Assembly: GCF_947507565.1 (NCBI RefSeq)
Contig: NC_089178.1
Coordinates: 2,356,001 to 2,420,000, forward strand
Length of the DNA: 64,000 nucleotides
Origin: Oscarella lobularis
Taxonomy: Eukaryota > Porifera > Homoscleromorpha > Homosclerophorida > Oscarellidae
Direction of reading: 5' to 3'
Every line of letters starts with the position of its first letter. The stretch's first letter is position 1. Below the pieces are notes generated by a model. That model did not search any database. It saw only the letters and a program-made list of their open reading frames with translations, and was not told where the DNA came from. This document shows positions 23,668 to 36,800 of this stretch, one piece after another. A program made the position numbers and the translations under genes.

Positions 23668-23972
23668 CGAGGCGAGTCAAAAGGAAACCAGCTCGAAGCG
23701 AAAGCGCCGAACTCGCGAGAGAGGTCGTCGGAGTTGTCCTCACACTTCCAAAGTGGCACCAGTGGTCCCGGACAGGGACTCCCACGTCAGCAAAATATGC
23801 GTCGTACGAAACCTGCTCGATTCGCTTCATTGTGTTTTGTTCTTTTCGATGCCCGTATGAACTGATCGCGTCTATGCAAGGAGACCACGCCCATGCGGAA
23901 GTCTAACAAGTGGATTTTTTAAAAAGGAATTTTAGGGCAAGTGTGCACAAAGAAATGTTCAGCACTAAAATC
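23668..23972. other. Spacer upstream of the giant receptor
   Basis: Lies between the receptor start codon and the stop of the AlkD-like gene, both on the minus strand. It should hold the receptor promoter and the AlkD-like 3' UTR. No element recognised. Confidence 0.4.
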
Positions 23973-24758
23973 TCAGCGTTTGGCTTTCAGTGCTTCTTTT
24001 TGACTCAGTTCCGACAAGCGTTCTTTATTCTCCTCTACAAATTGATCCACTGCCAATGAATCGGTTCTTCTATACTGCCTCAGTGCCCACCCAATCGCCT
24101 TTCGTATAAAAAAGTCCTTCTCGTTGCAGCACTTGAGACAGAACTCAAACAGCAAGTCTGCATCCGTTTCACTTCTAAATTTAAGCTGATGCAATAAAGA
24201 CGTTCTCCTCAGCCACAGATTATCCGAATCGATCCACGTCTTGACTAGTTCGGTGCCTTCAGTAGGATGCTTCCTAACTAAGGCTCCAGTCACATTGCTT
24301 GCCAAAAGGTCGACAGTGTCCCACCAACTCTTTGTTGTAATTAGCCATTCGAGGCACTTTTTTGCCTCGATGAATTCTGCACTCGATTCGCCGACAAAAA
24401 CGCGACATTCTTTGGAAATTAGGTCCAGAGCAAAATATTGAAATTCGCGCTCGTTTTGACGCCACAGATCACACGATAAAGCGATTAGTTCCGGTTGGGT
24501 AATGTCTTTGGACATTTTAGATAAAACGGCTTTGCTGATTGACCTCCTTTCGGGCGCCTTGATACCGAAACAATCGAATTTGTTTCGGAGGTACCGCTTG
24601 GCTTGGAGCGCCGCTGAGGGGTTATGATGAGAAGCGTAAATACTCTTGAGTTCTTCTATAAGTGCATCGCGCTTCTGTACAGCCTTAGAAGCCTTTACCC
24701 GACCAGTTGGCTGAGAAGAACGACCCCGCGTAATTCGCTGTCTTCGTTCTTTGGGCAT
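23973..24758 (-). CDS. AlkD-like DNA alkylation repair glycosylase
   Basis: A single-exon protein of 261 residues matching the AlkC/AlkD HEAT-like family, which removes alkylated bases from DNA. Diagnostic pieces are the SWWDTVDLLA segment, whose Trp and Asp match the base-excision residues known in bacterial AlkD, and NLWLRRTSLL, whose Trp-Leu-Arg-Arg is also conserved. The N-terminus is basic (RRQRITRGR) and may help nuclear targeting. I chose the ATG at 24758 because it gives the usual family length. An upstream in-frame ATG at 24983 would add 75 residues with a hydrophobic stretch but would almost reach the neighbouring gene's start codon. The lack of introns is unusual here. Confidence 0.87.
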   Translation of the reverse strand: MPKERRQRITRGRSSQPTGRVKASKAVQKRDALIEELKSIYASHHNPSAALQAKRYLRNKFDCFGIKAPERRSISKAVLSKMSKDITQPELIALSCDLWRQNEREFQYFALDLISKECRVFVGESSAEFIEAKKCLEWLITTKSWWDTVDLLASNVTGALVRKHPTEGTELVKTWIDSDNLWLRRTSLLHQLKFRSETDADLLFEFCLKCCNEKDFFIRKAIGWALRQYRRTDSLAVDQFVEENKERLSELSQKEALKAKR

Positions 24759-24994
24759 TGAGAGACTAACGCACGCTACCGAAACTCTCGCTTTCAAGTT
24801 TTGCACCCCACAACTGGAAAGGCGACCCAACACTTCCGAAAAAGGCTTTATAAGAAAAATAGCAAAAACAGATGCTACACATCCGGGAGCGACGAGAGAC
24901 TCGAGGGTATACGAATGCATTGCGCATGTCTGCAGATTCCTCGGGGCTAAAAGCCGTCGGATGCGCTTGTAGCTCTCCGACATATACGCGAGCG
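24759..24994. promoter_or_regulatory. Shared divergent promoter region (AlkD-like / SAM-SH2)
   Basis: A 236-bp interval between two start codons facing away from each other. If the AlkD-like gene uses its upstream ATG, the gap shrinks to 11 bp. Confidence 0.5.
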
Positions 24995-27597
24995 ATGACG
25001 TCCGATCTGTGTATAGAACATTGGCTCGACTCGATCAGCATGAAGGATTATTTCCCTTTGTTCATGGGATACGAAGAGATTGACGTGAGCGATAACCTCT
25101 ATACCCCCCCCCCCCCCCCCCCCCCCGCTAGAGAGTCAGACAATGATGTACCCGAGGCCAAAAATCGGCCGAGGGAACGGGCCCATGTCAGTAAAAGCAC
25201 AACTCAGTTTTCCTTCTCTACTCTAACCCCCACTAATCGGATTTCCTCCGCCCGCGAAAAAAGGATGATGGTATACGTTACATTCGGGCATTCCTTTTCC
25301 TTTTTTAGTCTCTCTTCCATCTCAAAGAGCACGATCTCGAAAAGCTCGGCGTGCATCGAGCGTCCGATCGGCACAAAATGCTAACGAGTCTCGCAAATCT
25401 GCGCGACACGGCCTATCCAGGCGAGTAAAACTTCGCGCCCTCCCCGACCCCTAAAATTAGCGCCGTCTCCTCGTTGGCGCTCAGGTCGAGAACGGACATC
25501 GAGTCGCGTCGCATCGCTGCGTCGACCGCCGCAACAAATGGCATCATCGTCATCGTCGCACTCGATTCCGAACAGCAGTAATCTATCAGTCGACGAACCA
25601 CAACGTCTACCGCGATCGAACAGCATCAAAGCGAAGCAAGTTCCCGCGGGAGCCACTCGCACACTGTAGACTATATAATAATCTCCGTCCCCTCCCTCCT
25701 CCCCCTCCCCTAAACAACTAGATTTGGCGAATTCTTCAAAGGGATCCGATTGAAACGATCGGCGACCGTCGCCACGGCGGACGTCGCCGATTCGCGCGCG
25801 ATTCCGTCGTCGTCGTCGTCGTCGAGTCACGTTAACGTCGCCGAGGGCAACAGCGGCGGCGGCGGCGTATCGAATTCGTCGTCGACGCACAGTCTCGATC
25901 ATCGAACCGATCTCGCCGCGCAGCCGTGGTTTCACGGCATGATCATGCGCAAAGTCGCCGATCGAGCGCTCGTCGACGAGGGCGACTTTCTCGTGCGCGA
26001 GAGCATATCGAAGCCCGGCGAGCACGTGCTCACCGCCAAGTGGCGCGGCAAAACGATGCATTTTGTCGTGAATGCCGTTCGCTGGCGAACGATTGCTTCG
26101 CGCGAATCGTCGCCTTTGCGTCGTCACAACACGACGACGGGCGCGAGCACGCACTCGCTCAACGCCGTCGGGGGTGGGGCCCCCGAAAGGGGAACCACCC
26201 TTATTTATAAGTTCGAACGAGACGGATTTCCTTCTATTCCCGAGCTCGTCGAACACTACATTAAGACGCGAAAGCCCGTTTCCGATGTATCCGGATGCGT
26301 GATTCGACGTGGCGTTCCGCGAGAGAAGCGTCCGCCTAGTCCCTTGACAGAGGCGCGCAAGACGTTGAATCCCACATCTGACTCACCGACTAGTGGAGCC
26401 TCTGGACCAATAGCTAGCAATAGTGCCAGTGGAAGGGGCGGTAAAGAGACCAGAGCATTGGATTCTCGGGTGAATGGACACTCTGCTGTCATTACCACTG
26501 TAGCCGACGTCAATGTGCCACCGCCTGTGAGACGACTCGATCCCGAATATCAGCGTCATTTGCCCGATTTGGAGTACGTGAGAACAATGTGCTCGACCGT
26601 TTTGAATCAGAGTAGCGAAGAAATGGGACGTCATTTGACGCGCGTCGACTTGCACTTGGCCCAACTGTTCAATTCGGAAGATGTCGCAGAAGGAAATGAC
26701 GGAGCCGGAAGGAGCCCCTCGAGAAATGGCGATAACGTTCCTGGCGGAATTGTCGGTCTCGCTGTGGTGAACTTGCCTCAGGGTAAACAGCTGAGACAGT
26801 TGATGTTAGAAAGGTGAGAAGGAGGTTCGTACAATTTCCGCCTTTACTTTTGAAATGTTCTCTCTTAGGTTTCACAGTATTAGTCTGTGGGCTGCAGCCG
26901 CTGTCGTAGGAGCCGGTGACTTGGCAAAGCGCAAGAACGTTCTAAAGAAGCTCATCGACATGTCGCACTATTTACAAGGCGACGCTCTAGCAAACGTGCA
27001 CAGCTTCATGGCTATCATGCGCGGTCTACAATCACCACAGGTACTCCGCACCTCCGTATTTTGATTCTCAGCGAACAGATTCTCTCCCTAAAGGTAAAGC
27101 GTCTTTCAAGCACGTGGAGTTTGCTGAAGCGTAATGATGCCAATACGGCGAAACTCTACGAGATGAAACTTGTCAAGCTCGCTCTCGACGTCGCTGCTGG
27201 AAAACCGACTCATCTCCACTCGGGCGTAAGTCTTCCTTACGTGGAACCTCTCTTGGAGCTGCTCGAGAGAAAACCATTGGGTAGCGACGAAAAGAATTGG
27301 GGATCTGATTGGGAGTCCAACTTGGATCACTTTGCTCTTGATGCTCTCCAATCCCATCTTTATTCCAGTCGTAGTCTGTCCATATCGTGTCCCATGTACT
27401 CCGATGCTGGATTCAAACGATTGTCCGGTCACAAGGTTATACGTGAGCTTGATTTGTATTTTCGGAACGATTGGCCAACGAATCTGCTTGCTTCAATTTC
27501 GTTCAAAGCCGGCAGTTTTTCTGAGAAAGTGGGTAAATTTCAGGTGATGTTGTCCGCTCTAAGTGAACACGCGGAGCCAACGCAAGCCTACAAGTAG
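24995..27597 (+). CDS. SAM-SH2-Cdc25-like adaptor, BCAR3/SH2D3 (NSP) family
   Basis: Exons 24995-25084, 25309-25424, 25722-26813, 26869-27042 (approximate end) and 27094-27597. The first two exons encode a SAM domain (IEHWLDSISMKDYFPLF, then HLKEHDLEKLGV). The third has an SH2 domain: WFHGMI, the FLVRES phosphotyrosine pocket, then IPELVEHYI. This SH2 carries an unusual Ser/Thr-rich insertion of about 35 residues. After a linker comes a RasGEF-like Cdc25 domain (RFHSISLWAAAAVV, AKRKNVLKKLID, FMAIMRGLQSPQ, and the C-terminal SEKVGKFQVMLSALSEH). In vertebrate NSP proteins this domain is catalytically dead and binds Cas/BCAR1 scaffolds downstream of integrins. An N-terminal SAM is not found in vertebrate NSPs. 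Which of the three vertebrate paralogues is closest cannot be decided. Confidence 0.88.
25104..25126. repeat. Poly-C tract, 23 bp
   Basis: Uninterrupted C run in intron 1 of the SAM-SH2 gene, about 20 bp after the donor. Length is likely unstable and error-prone in sequencing. Confidence 0.93.
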
Positions 27598-27880
27598 TGT
27601 CAGTTTTGCATGCAATCTTTCCCCATTAGAATGAAAGTCCCACTGCAGCGTACACGCACGACGATTTTTGTAGAAAACCGTAGAAATAGAGAAACGAAAA
27701 GAAATAAAAAAAACCGTGACGTCACAAAACGAAACTACTCTCCACGAAAAAAACGCTCTGCAGAGGCGTCTAACCCCCTGCTTTAAAAAACGTCCAAACG
27801 AAGTTAACACGCACACACAATAACGTGTCTTTAGAAACGTGCAAAATAGGAACGAAAAGAATTGAAGGAGTAGATCGCCT

Positions 27881-30800
27881 CTATTTCACATCACAAAGCA
27901 AAGCGACCCCTCGGAGCGTCCAGTGGTCAGGATGGACACCCTGCGGCGTCTTGAGGGTGCAATCCGTGATGTAGGTGAGATCCGTCCTGTGAGGTTTTTT
28001 GTATACAGGGCAGCAGTAGAGCTTGGGGTCTTTTCCAGACGTCGAATTGATAGCGTACATGTGTACGATGGGCATTGGGGTGAAGAGGACCTTGTTAGGG
28101 GCTTCGGTAAGACGGCAATTGCGACGATCCCAGCCGGCGCCATCCAAGAAAAGACCGTAGATATAAACGCCTTCCTCTGGAGCAACGGTGACGTCGTCCT
28201 TGTATTGTTTTAGCACTTCGTTGTGAAGCACGACGCTGTCTAAAGCCCAGCCCTTGTGCGCCCTGGTTACTTCCTGAAAGCACAATTTAATTTTTAGGAG
28301 AACAAAATAATTGATCGATTGACCGAGAGACCTGTCTCATGGCAGTGAGAAATCCTTGCGGATTGAAGAAGCCAGTCATCCAGAATACAGTTGGACGGCC
28401 ATCGAAGCACCAAGAGCGGAACTGAGCGTTGCGTTCTAGGAGCTCAGTAAACCAGAAACCGAGGCTTGATGAATCCCACGAAATCTAAATAACAAAACGT
28501 ACTCATTGTATTCTCTAAAAAAATCCGAATAATACTTTTCTCCACTTGGTTGGAATTCGAGCGTCGTACATTCTGTCCAGAGCGTCACGAAGACTCTCGC
28601 TCATAATAATCGTTCCGTCAATGGCCAACTTGAGATCCAATAGAGTATTTCGGACGCAGGTAATGACGCGCTGCATGCGATCAATCTCCTGCCGAAGAAA
28701 GATATTCATGGGCGATAGGGATCCCATTGCCTGAAGTCGCGCCTTGACCTAAGAAAAACATCCGCATAGCATCTCCCTATTAGAAATTCTGCGCATGTCT
28801 TCTCACACCTCGTGCGGAACGAAATCTTGCGGTAGTTTGTCCAACATGTCGTCTGCCAGTCGCTGAACGACGCTCTCTCGCGTCTCGCCTCCTCCAGCGG
28901 CGCTGTCTTTCGGCTGGATACTGACAATAGTGTCGAGAACGTCCTTGGCGAGGCTCGTCTGGTAAGTGATATCGGCGTTCGTGTGCAGACCGAAGACTTC
29001 GGGCGAGTCGATGAGAGGAAGCTGCTCGATGTAGTCCATGTATTGGGCCACATTCGAACAGTGAGGAATGGAGTAGCCCTTGTAGAAGCGAAAGTTCGTT
29101 CCAAACATGTGCTCGCCAAACCAAACCTGAAGAAATTACGTGACGCAAAAGGCGACAAATTAACAGGAGACGTCAGAAACCTTGCAAAACGTATTCAGAA
29201 GTCTTTTGTCCATGTCGTCCGTAACTCGACCACCGTAGTGAACTTCTCCCAGCATGTAACGGACTGTGCTCCACGAGACACCCTGCTCGGCAAATAGTTG
29301 AATCGTTGAGAGGATTAAAACAACGTACCCTTTTCAAGTCCATGTCGTCAATGTGATTCTGGACGAACTGCATGCTCGAATTCAAATCAGCGTTGTTGTA
29401 CTCATACGGAATGTTCCAGCCCAAGGGACCAAATTTGCGACGTTCCTGCAAACAGCGAATGTAAACCCTCCTTTCCCAGACTGAACAATGTCGTATCGTA
29501 TACCTGGACTGTCGTGTGCAAGAAAGCAACTGCATAGAGCATCGGTTTCCACTGAGGCATATTCGTCACGTCCAACACGTCCTGAGTAATTCCTGTAAAA
29601 GACTGAGTGATTTATTGCTCAAGACAAAAACTGTTTTGCAGCACCAGTGAACGTTCGCTTCAATCCTGCCTTAATTCCTTGTGGCGGTTCGTTCGTGAAC
29701 TTGATGGAAATTTGAAGAAGATTGATGGGGAAATCCTTGTGAACTTCGGTCGTCATCCACAGGCGGAAATCTTCGTGAACGGTCTCTGTCGTTGTAACCG
29801 TGTTCAGGAGTTCATCGAGGAAGTTGAGGCCCAGATGACAATTCTGCAGCATTGCCCAGCCACCCTACCAGAAGAAAACCGTATCAGTGCCGTCTGATAT
29901 CAGATTATGGTATCTCACCGTTGACATAAATTGCTGAAGCAATCGTCTCGCATGAACTTCCTGCCCCTGGCCCATTGACACAGCCCGGCAGTCTGTGCGT
30001 ATAAAGACCCAACCTTTGATATAACATGCGATGAACTTCAATCTTACCAAGACCGACTCTTTTAGCCAACGCTTCAATTTGATTTGTTGGATCAGAGCCT
30101 TGTGACAGAAAGCAGATCATCGGCTTGCGCACGGACGATTCTTCCCACATTTCCTTCAAATCGAGAATAACGCCTTCGGCGTACTCGTTTCCCAGTGCTT
30201 CCGATATGTATTTTCGAGCTTGTGCCGTCGTTCGATCAGGACACCATGACCGGATGAGAAGGAGACGTCGAAACGTGTCCAAGGCCATTTCGTAACCATC
30301 TGGTATAGAACTCTCTTCAGGTCGATTGCTTTCGAACCAAGAACGCCACATTTTTTCGTTGCGCGAAATCTGGCATAACGTGTAATAAGACAGAGCAAAA
30401 TATCCGGAATTTGCCGACTACCTGATTCAGAATTTCGGAAAACTGATTGAGTTTGCTTAATTCAACCAAATTGAGCCAAGTAGAATCTAGAATCCATTTT
30501 GCCGGTTTTGGATCAACTGCGTTAAGATCAAGAGCCGCGCCTCCTGCGCACAAATCAAATAATTCGATTCCTGTTAGCATAAGATGTTTGAGGGCTTGCC
30601 TTTGATGAGAGATTGGAATTCCTGATGCTTAACGCGACCGTTTTCCAGGTCAATTTTCAAGGCAAGAAGAAGAGTGAAGAGAAATTTGTGATTCTCGTAG
30701 AGACCTCGGCAAGAGTAGCGGAAAACCGTCATCGTCAGATACTGCACGATGTTTGATATTCTCTTTGTCGTGACAGGAGACTTGCTTGATCTGAAAACAG

Positions 30801-33800
30801 AAAGTCGCTCAGGTGAAGAAGCGTAGATGCACAGACACAACTGACCGAGTCATGGATAATTCAAATAGCTCGAGAAATTGGGCCAGTGACGTTTGATACA
30901 TCACGTTCACCATGGACATTTCAACAATCAAGAAATAGAGAATACTTCCTCTGGTGGCAACTAAAAATAAGACACAATAAGATCAATTGATCAATCGTCT
31001 GTCTAACGATTTTACCCACCCGGACGAAATTCTTCTCTGGCTGCATTAATCTCGGTTTCTTTCTCGTTGGCTACCTGCAGTTTACGCTGCACGTCTTCAG
31101 CAGTCGCTTTCGTCGTGCGAAGCATTTCAATCAACGATTCGTCGTCAACCAACGAACCTTTTGTGCTCGTTAGCCGAAACAAAAGACTGTCCTCGAGTTC
31201 CTTCATCTTCTTTTTATTCTCCTGCACGTCCTCCATGAGCTTCGTGCGCTCACTCTCGAGTTCCTACATGCCGAAATGACAGAAAATGACGGGCAGGCTA
31301 AAGAAGCTTACAGCCTTCTCCTTGAGAATGACCATTCCAAGTAGCTGGTCACCCAATCCCTTCATTGTCACAGTAAAATCAATTATGGACGTCTTGGCGC
31401 TTATCTGGAGATCAAAAATTAATTAAAAACTTACCGTGTCACAAAAAACTTTGTGTGAAAACTTTACCTCAGGAGTATAGAGTGGATTGGCCAGTTTTGT
31501 TGTGATGTAAAACCGAAATCCTTTCATGACGTCGACTTCTTTATCGCCAACTTTGACTTTGAAGGTTGATCCGGATTTAATGAAATTTCGCTCTAACACG
31601 TTGTCAAGAACAGGGTCAAGCTCTTCGCCAACATCTTCCATGAGAAGAGGTCGGCCAAGAGACAAGGCGTCTTCGAGATGATTTCGAAAATATTTGTGAT
31701 TTTGGGAGGTGACCTGAAATGAAATTCGTCTTCCAAAGAGCTTAGAGCAAACTAAAAGAATCTCACCAGAAGTTCATTGCTCGCCTCTTTGTTTCGTATC
31801 CAGAACTTTCCCTGTCCCTGCGGATCGATCAGGAGCGGAAATCGGGCGGCTTTCGTCACAATAATGCCGTTTTGAATGGAAAGCTCGTCGTTGGGCAAAC
31901 CCTGGAGATTCCATTCGCCCACGGTCGTGCTGTCTGCCAACATCTTCGTCACGTTGATGTCGGAGCTGTACGGAACGCGACGCGTTTTCAATTCGTGCAT
32001 CCAGTTATTCAGCAGCGTCGAACGATACTCCTGATTAAAGGGTCCAGCATACGACAAGAATCCCGTGCAGAGGAGAACATCGCCGACAAGACTGCAACAA
32101 AGGAAAGACTTGGTTTACACAAACCGTGAAAGAAGATGAAGGTTCGTACCGTCCAATTTGTTCTTGAAATTCCTTGCTCTGTTGCGTCCATCGTTCTCGT
32201 TCGCCGCTCAGCCCGCTGATGAGCGCCGTTGCAGCGTTCATTTTTCGCCGGCACGTCTCCGCGTCTTCCGTCAGCATTTCTTTCTTCTGAATGGCCGCGT
32301 CGTATTGAGCTTGGACTTCGTCCTTCTCGCGCTGCTTTTCGTCTAATTCGGCTTGAGCAGCCGCCAGATCTTTTTCGGCAAGGGCAAGGCGCGCTTCCTG
32401 ATGCATCAAATTCGCCTACAACATCAAATGGAAAGAGCGTCAGAAATTTGCAGAAGGAGAAAGACAACAAACTACCTTCAAGGGCAGCACTTCCTTGTTA
32501 ATGGAATAAAAGGCCGTCATTGCCTTTGTCCAAGACAGCAAGCCGGCAACATCGGCGCACACGCGTTTGGCCGCACTAAGTACATAGTCTTCCTGCTCAA
32601 AGTATCCGGCCAACAGTTCAACGGTCTCGTCAGTTATAGAATCCTTGTTAAAGTGTAGCAGCGACGATAAGAAATCGGCGCGGCTCATCATCTAGAGCAA
32701 TACTGCATGAAGTACCGCGGATAGTAGCGGAGAAGCGTCTACCTACCTTCAACGCCTCAGACCAAGATGGTTTGATGCAGTTGGGCCGCTCTGGATCAAC
32801 AACAACAACGTCGATTCTTCGTTGGAACAGAAGCAACACGCAATCCATGATGCGCTGAATCAGATGAGGCGGCCGTTTCAAATTGCGAACGTTTGCGATG
32901 TGCGACGGCTGAATCGTCTACAAAAAAAAAACAAGTCAACCCTACACTACTGAAGAGTTAAACAGCACAGCACCCTACCTTCAGAGCCGCTTCAGCTTCT
33001 TCTAAAGCCGGTCTAGCCGCATCGAGCATCTTTTGTGCCACAGCTCTTTCGGCCTGAAAGAAACCACGTCGTCATAGAAAGGACCCAGTGACTGCAATGA
33101 TGTTTTCTGACGTCGATATTGTCGACCAAGGCCTGGGCCTTGTCTTTGACCTTCTGTACTTGAGCTTTGACCGCTTCCGCTTCTCTCGCTTTGACAGCCA
33201 CTTCTTTCAATACCTATTTTCCCGACAACAAGGCCGTCTACAACAAGACATACGTATAACACAACTCCTCACCTTGTCTGCCTCTTCCGACGCGACTGCC
33301 AAATCTTTTTCTTTGACGGCCAACTCTTTAGACAATTGTTCCACCGACTGGCTCGCTTCGACAAGTTTTTCCAGCCCTTTGTTCATGCGATCAGCAAGAC
33401 CGCCGATCTCAAGGCGCTTGCTTTCGTAGATCATCTTGTAGCCCGTAAGAAAAGACAAATAGGACTTGGGCGTGACGTGAGTTGATCGTCGGTATCTACA
33501 AAGCGTCGTTAGCGGCAGTTGGATGCCCCAATTCAATTTTGACTAACCGTTGGAAATAATCAACGCAAGTTTCGGCCACCCCGTCTTGAATAACTCCCAT
33601 CAGATCGACGACTTCTTGCTTGACTCGAGGCTCGCACTTGATTTCAAAATCGGCCACGAAATGCCTGGCAACGGCGACCAACGCGTCTTTTGGCCATCTG
33701 AAGAACCAGTCCATTGTACAGCCGCTTATGAGACCAGGAAATTTCAAGGCTCGATTGCGAAATTTCTCTCCAACCTTAATTAACAAAAAAAAAAAGAAAA

Positions 33801-36800
33801 CTGAAATTCAGCGCGTCAGATGACATGTTGCACTGTACCGGTGAAAAGCAGAGAACGACGTGAAGATTTTGACGAGCTCTCGAAATGAAGTAATTGTACA
33901 AATTGTCGGGAGTGGGAGGCCGCTTCGGAAATTCCTTTTTCATGACGGGAGTGAGCTCCGTGAAGATCTCGTCCAGCTCGTCTCGGCCGAATAAATTCGA
34001 AACCTAAAACATCTTGGTGCAAATCTTCATTCGAGTCAGTCCTTCCCGTGATACCTCTCCGGAAGAAAGAACGTTGTTCATGTACTCCAGAAAGTTTTCG
34101 TCTTTGATTTCCTGATCAGTGAATAGGAAAGTGATTCCCTGTCCCTTTGTGCCAGCAACATTGTACAGATGCTTCAGATCCTCGATCAGATTGTTGACAT
34201 TGTACGCTCTAGAGAGTACGATAAAGTTGAGACCGCGAGGAAGAAAAGGAAGTAGTAACGCCATACCTCGTCAAAGTAATCTGAAAAGTTTTGTATCCCG
34301 CTATGAAGGAAGCTAGGCGAGTCAAACTCTGCTTTCCAGAGCCGCCCACTCCGACGAGAAGCGCGTTGCCACGATCCGTGCGAATTATTCGAGAAATCTG
34401 ATTCAGAACGACGCGTTGTCCCGACAAGTGCTCTTTATACGCAAGGAACTGACCTTAATAAGATTGACCATAGCGTCCTTGAAGAAAACGAGATCCATGC
34501 CGGCGCCGCGAATCATTTCGTTGTACTGCAGCATAGACGTTTCTAGCCTCTCACGAAGCTCGTCAAACGGAGGGATCTATATTACGGCATCATAAATATC
34601 ACAATCAATGCGGCGAGGACTCCTCGAATCATTACCAATTCATAAATTTTCGGAGCATCAAGATCAGCATCGTCAGGTTCGTCACCGGTCGGCTCCGGAG
34701 CTTCTCTACACCCAAAAAAACAATGAAAACTAATAGCAAATGATGCAGGTATTGTTGCCTCAAAAAGTCGACAAAGTAAGGCTCCTCCGGCAACAACGCA
34801 CGACTCGCGTCGTCCAAATCGTCTCCAATTGTACGCGACGTAGCGGCATCGAACCAATCTCTGTCCTCCGGTGAGATGAAACGATCGGCAATGACTCGCG
34901 CCGCTTCGTGCTTCCACAGCGCCATCAAGACGTTCGTCGTCGAGGCGACGTCGCTGTTGACCTTCAGCATTCCCTCCCAAATGCGCGACAGGTCGCGCAA
35001 ATTGAAGATGTAGTGAAACTTGGCCGGCGTGGAGAGCATCTTGATCTTCGTCGCTTGCCATAGACGTCGCGTCGAGACGACGAGCTTCGACGCAAGTTCG
35101 ACGACGTCCGGCGCAAAACCGCGTTCTTTGCAGAAGTATCCCGAGGCGATTACGCCAAAGATTTTGTCGATAGACGCATTAGACGGAAGAGTGCAATTGA
35201 AAACGACGAAGCGTCGCTTGAGTCGTTGGGGTATGTCGTTGCGACCGCCGCCAGGATGAATCATTGCCGCGACGAATTGAATGTCGGCGATTGTGATGAA
35301 GTCGCCCGGTTTGTCGAGACTGTAGAAGCCGCGCATTTCCATCAGTTGGCGAACGATTTCGTTCGTCACTTGGTCGCCCCATTCGTTGATAAGCGGCATA
35401 TTCACGTCGTCAATGAAGATGGTCATTCTGCGACCGGCCGGCGGGCCGTACGTGCTGCCGACGCGTTTTTCCACGTAGCTTTCAATGGCGCGCTGACGAC
35501 ACGAATTAAACTCGAATCAAAGTAGAAGATTTTGATTTTACCTGGAAAAGATTTGGCGTTGTTGCCGAGGAAAAGTTGAGGGCTTTCGTCAAGTGCTCCT
35601 CTTGGTTGTATTTGGAGCAGTAGCTCTTGAGAATGACGGTCTTCGCCGTTCCTTGTTCTCCCATCAGTAAAACGCCCTAGGGAGTTTCGTCTTTGTAACG
35701 CGTGTGAGTAAAACGATTGGGAATACTTTCTGCTGCTTGGCCATTGCGTGGATGAGAAAATCCATGCGTACGTTATCGACGTTGGGAACGAGAATTGAGG
35801 AGAATTCCGGCACTCTGTCTTTGGGATACTCGTACGCGGGAACGCGATCTTTCCAGTGTTGCCATGTTCCTACAAAGAGCAAAAGGTACAGAAGGTATAA
35901 AGGAGAAGGATCAATAGTGTCACCTGCGTCATTGACAACAAATTCGAAAATTGTATCCCGACAGTCTGGGTCAATTTCTGGCAAATCAAGTTCCTCTTTT
36001 CGTCGTAGAGCGACTTCCAGTTTGACTCTGTCTTCAAGTTCCAGCGCCGCTCCAAGACTCCACATTATAGAAAACGAAAACAGGCGACTCAGATGACGAC
36101 GAACAACTTCTGTGCCGTCTTCCCGCTTGGGAATTAAGCCTTGAAGCAAACCAAGAGCCTTTGATTAAGAAAGGAAACTTAATTAATCACAAGAAAATGA
36201 CGAATCAATAATAACACGATACTTGAGCAATGTAATTGCATTGGAGAAGATCCATTTTGGGATTCAAACTGTGGCTGAAGTAATTGAAAATATCTTGAAA
36301 CGTCGATTCGAAAAGAGAAGTGAAAACTTCCACTTCTACAGGCGATCTCGTCTTCAGCCATCCCTAGAAAAGAGAGAGACGTTTCGATGCGGAAAAAGGA
36401 CGTTTAGCAAACGCCGTTACCTGCAAAATAGGTCTCCAATCTAGAGCTGACGAGCTCATGTACACCATCCCGTTTCGCGATACGGTAGCAGGCGACGCGT
36501 TATCGATGTTATGCGGCTCGAAAATAATTTTGCAATTGGGAGACATGGGAATGCGATCGCCATTCGCCAACGTCAGCGTCTTATTATCGTCCAGCACGGA
36601 ATTGAGATTCTCAATCCAAAGCGTGTCGACGGGCCCGTCGAGAACGAGCCACACGTGTTCGCCCTTTTTCGTGCGCAAAGTCTTGCGCCAGAGCGTCGAA
36701 AAGATGCCGTCGGTCCAGTCATTCGTCGCCACGTCGAGCCTTCCGAACATCTGCGACGCGGTTATCGCTTTGGGATTCATTCTCATTTCGCGATGGGGTC

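Noticed and set aside
25381-26256. 291-codon minus-strand frame opposite the SAM-SH2 gene
   Set aside because: Arg/Asp-rich composition typical of a shadow frame; the plus strand has the SH2 domain there.
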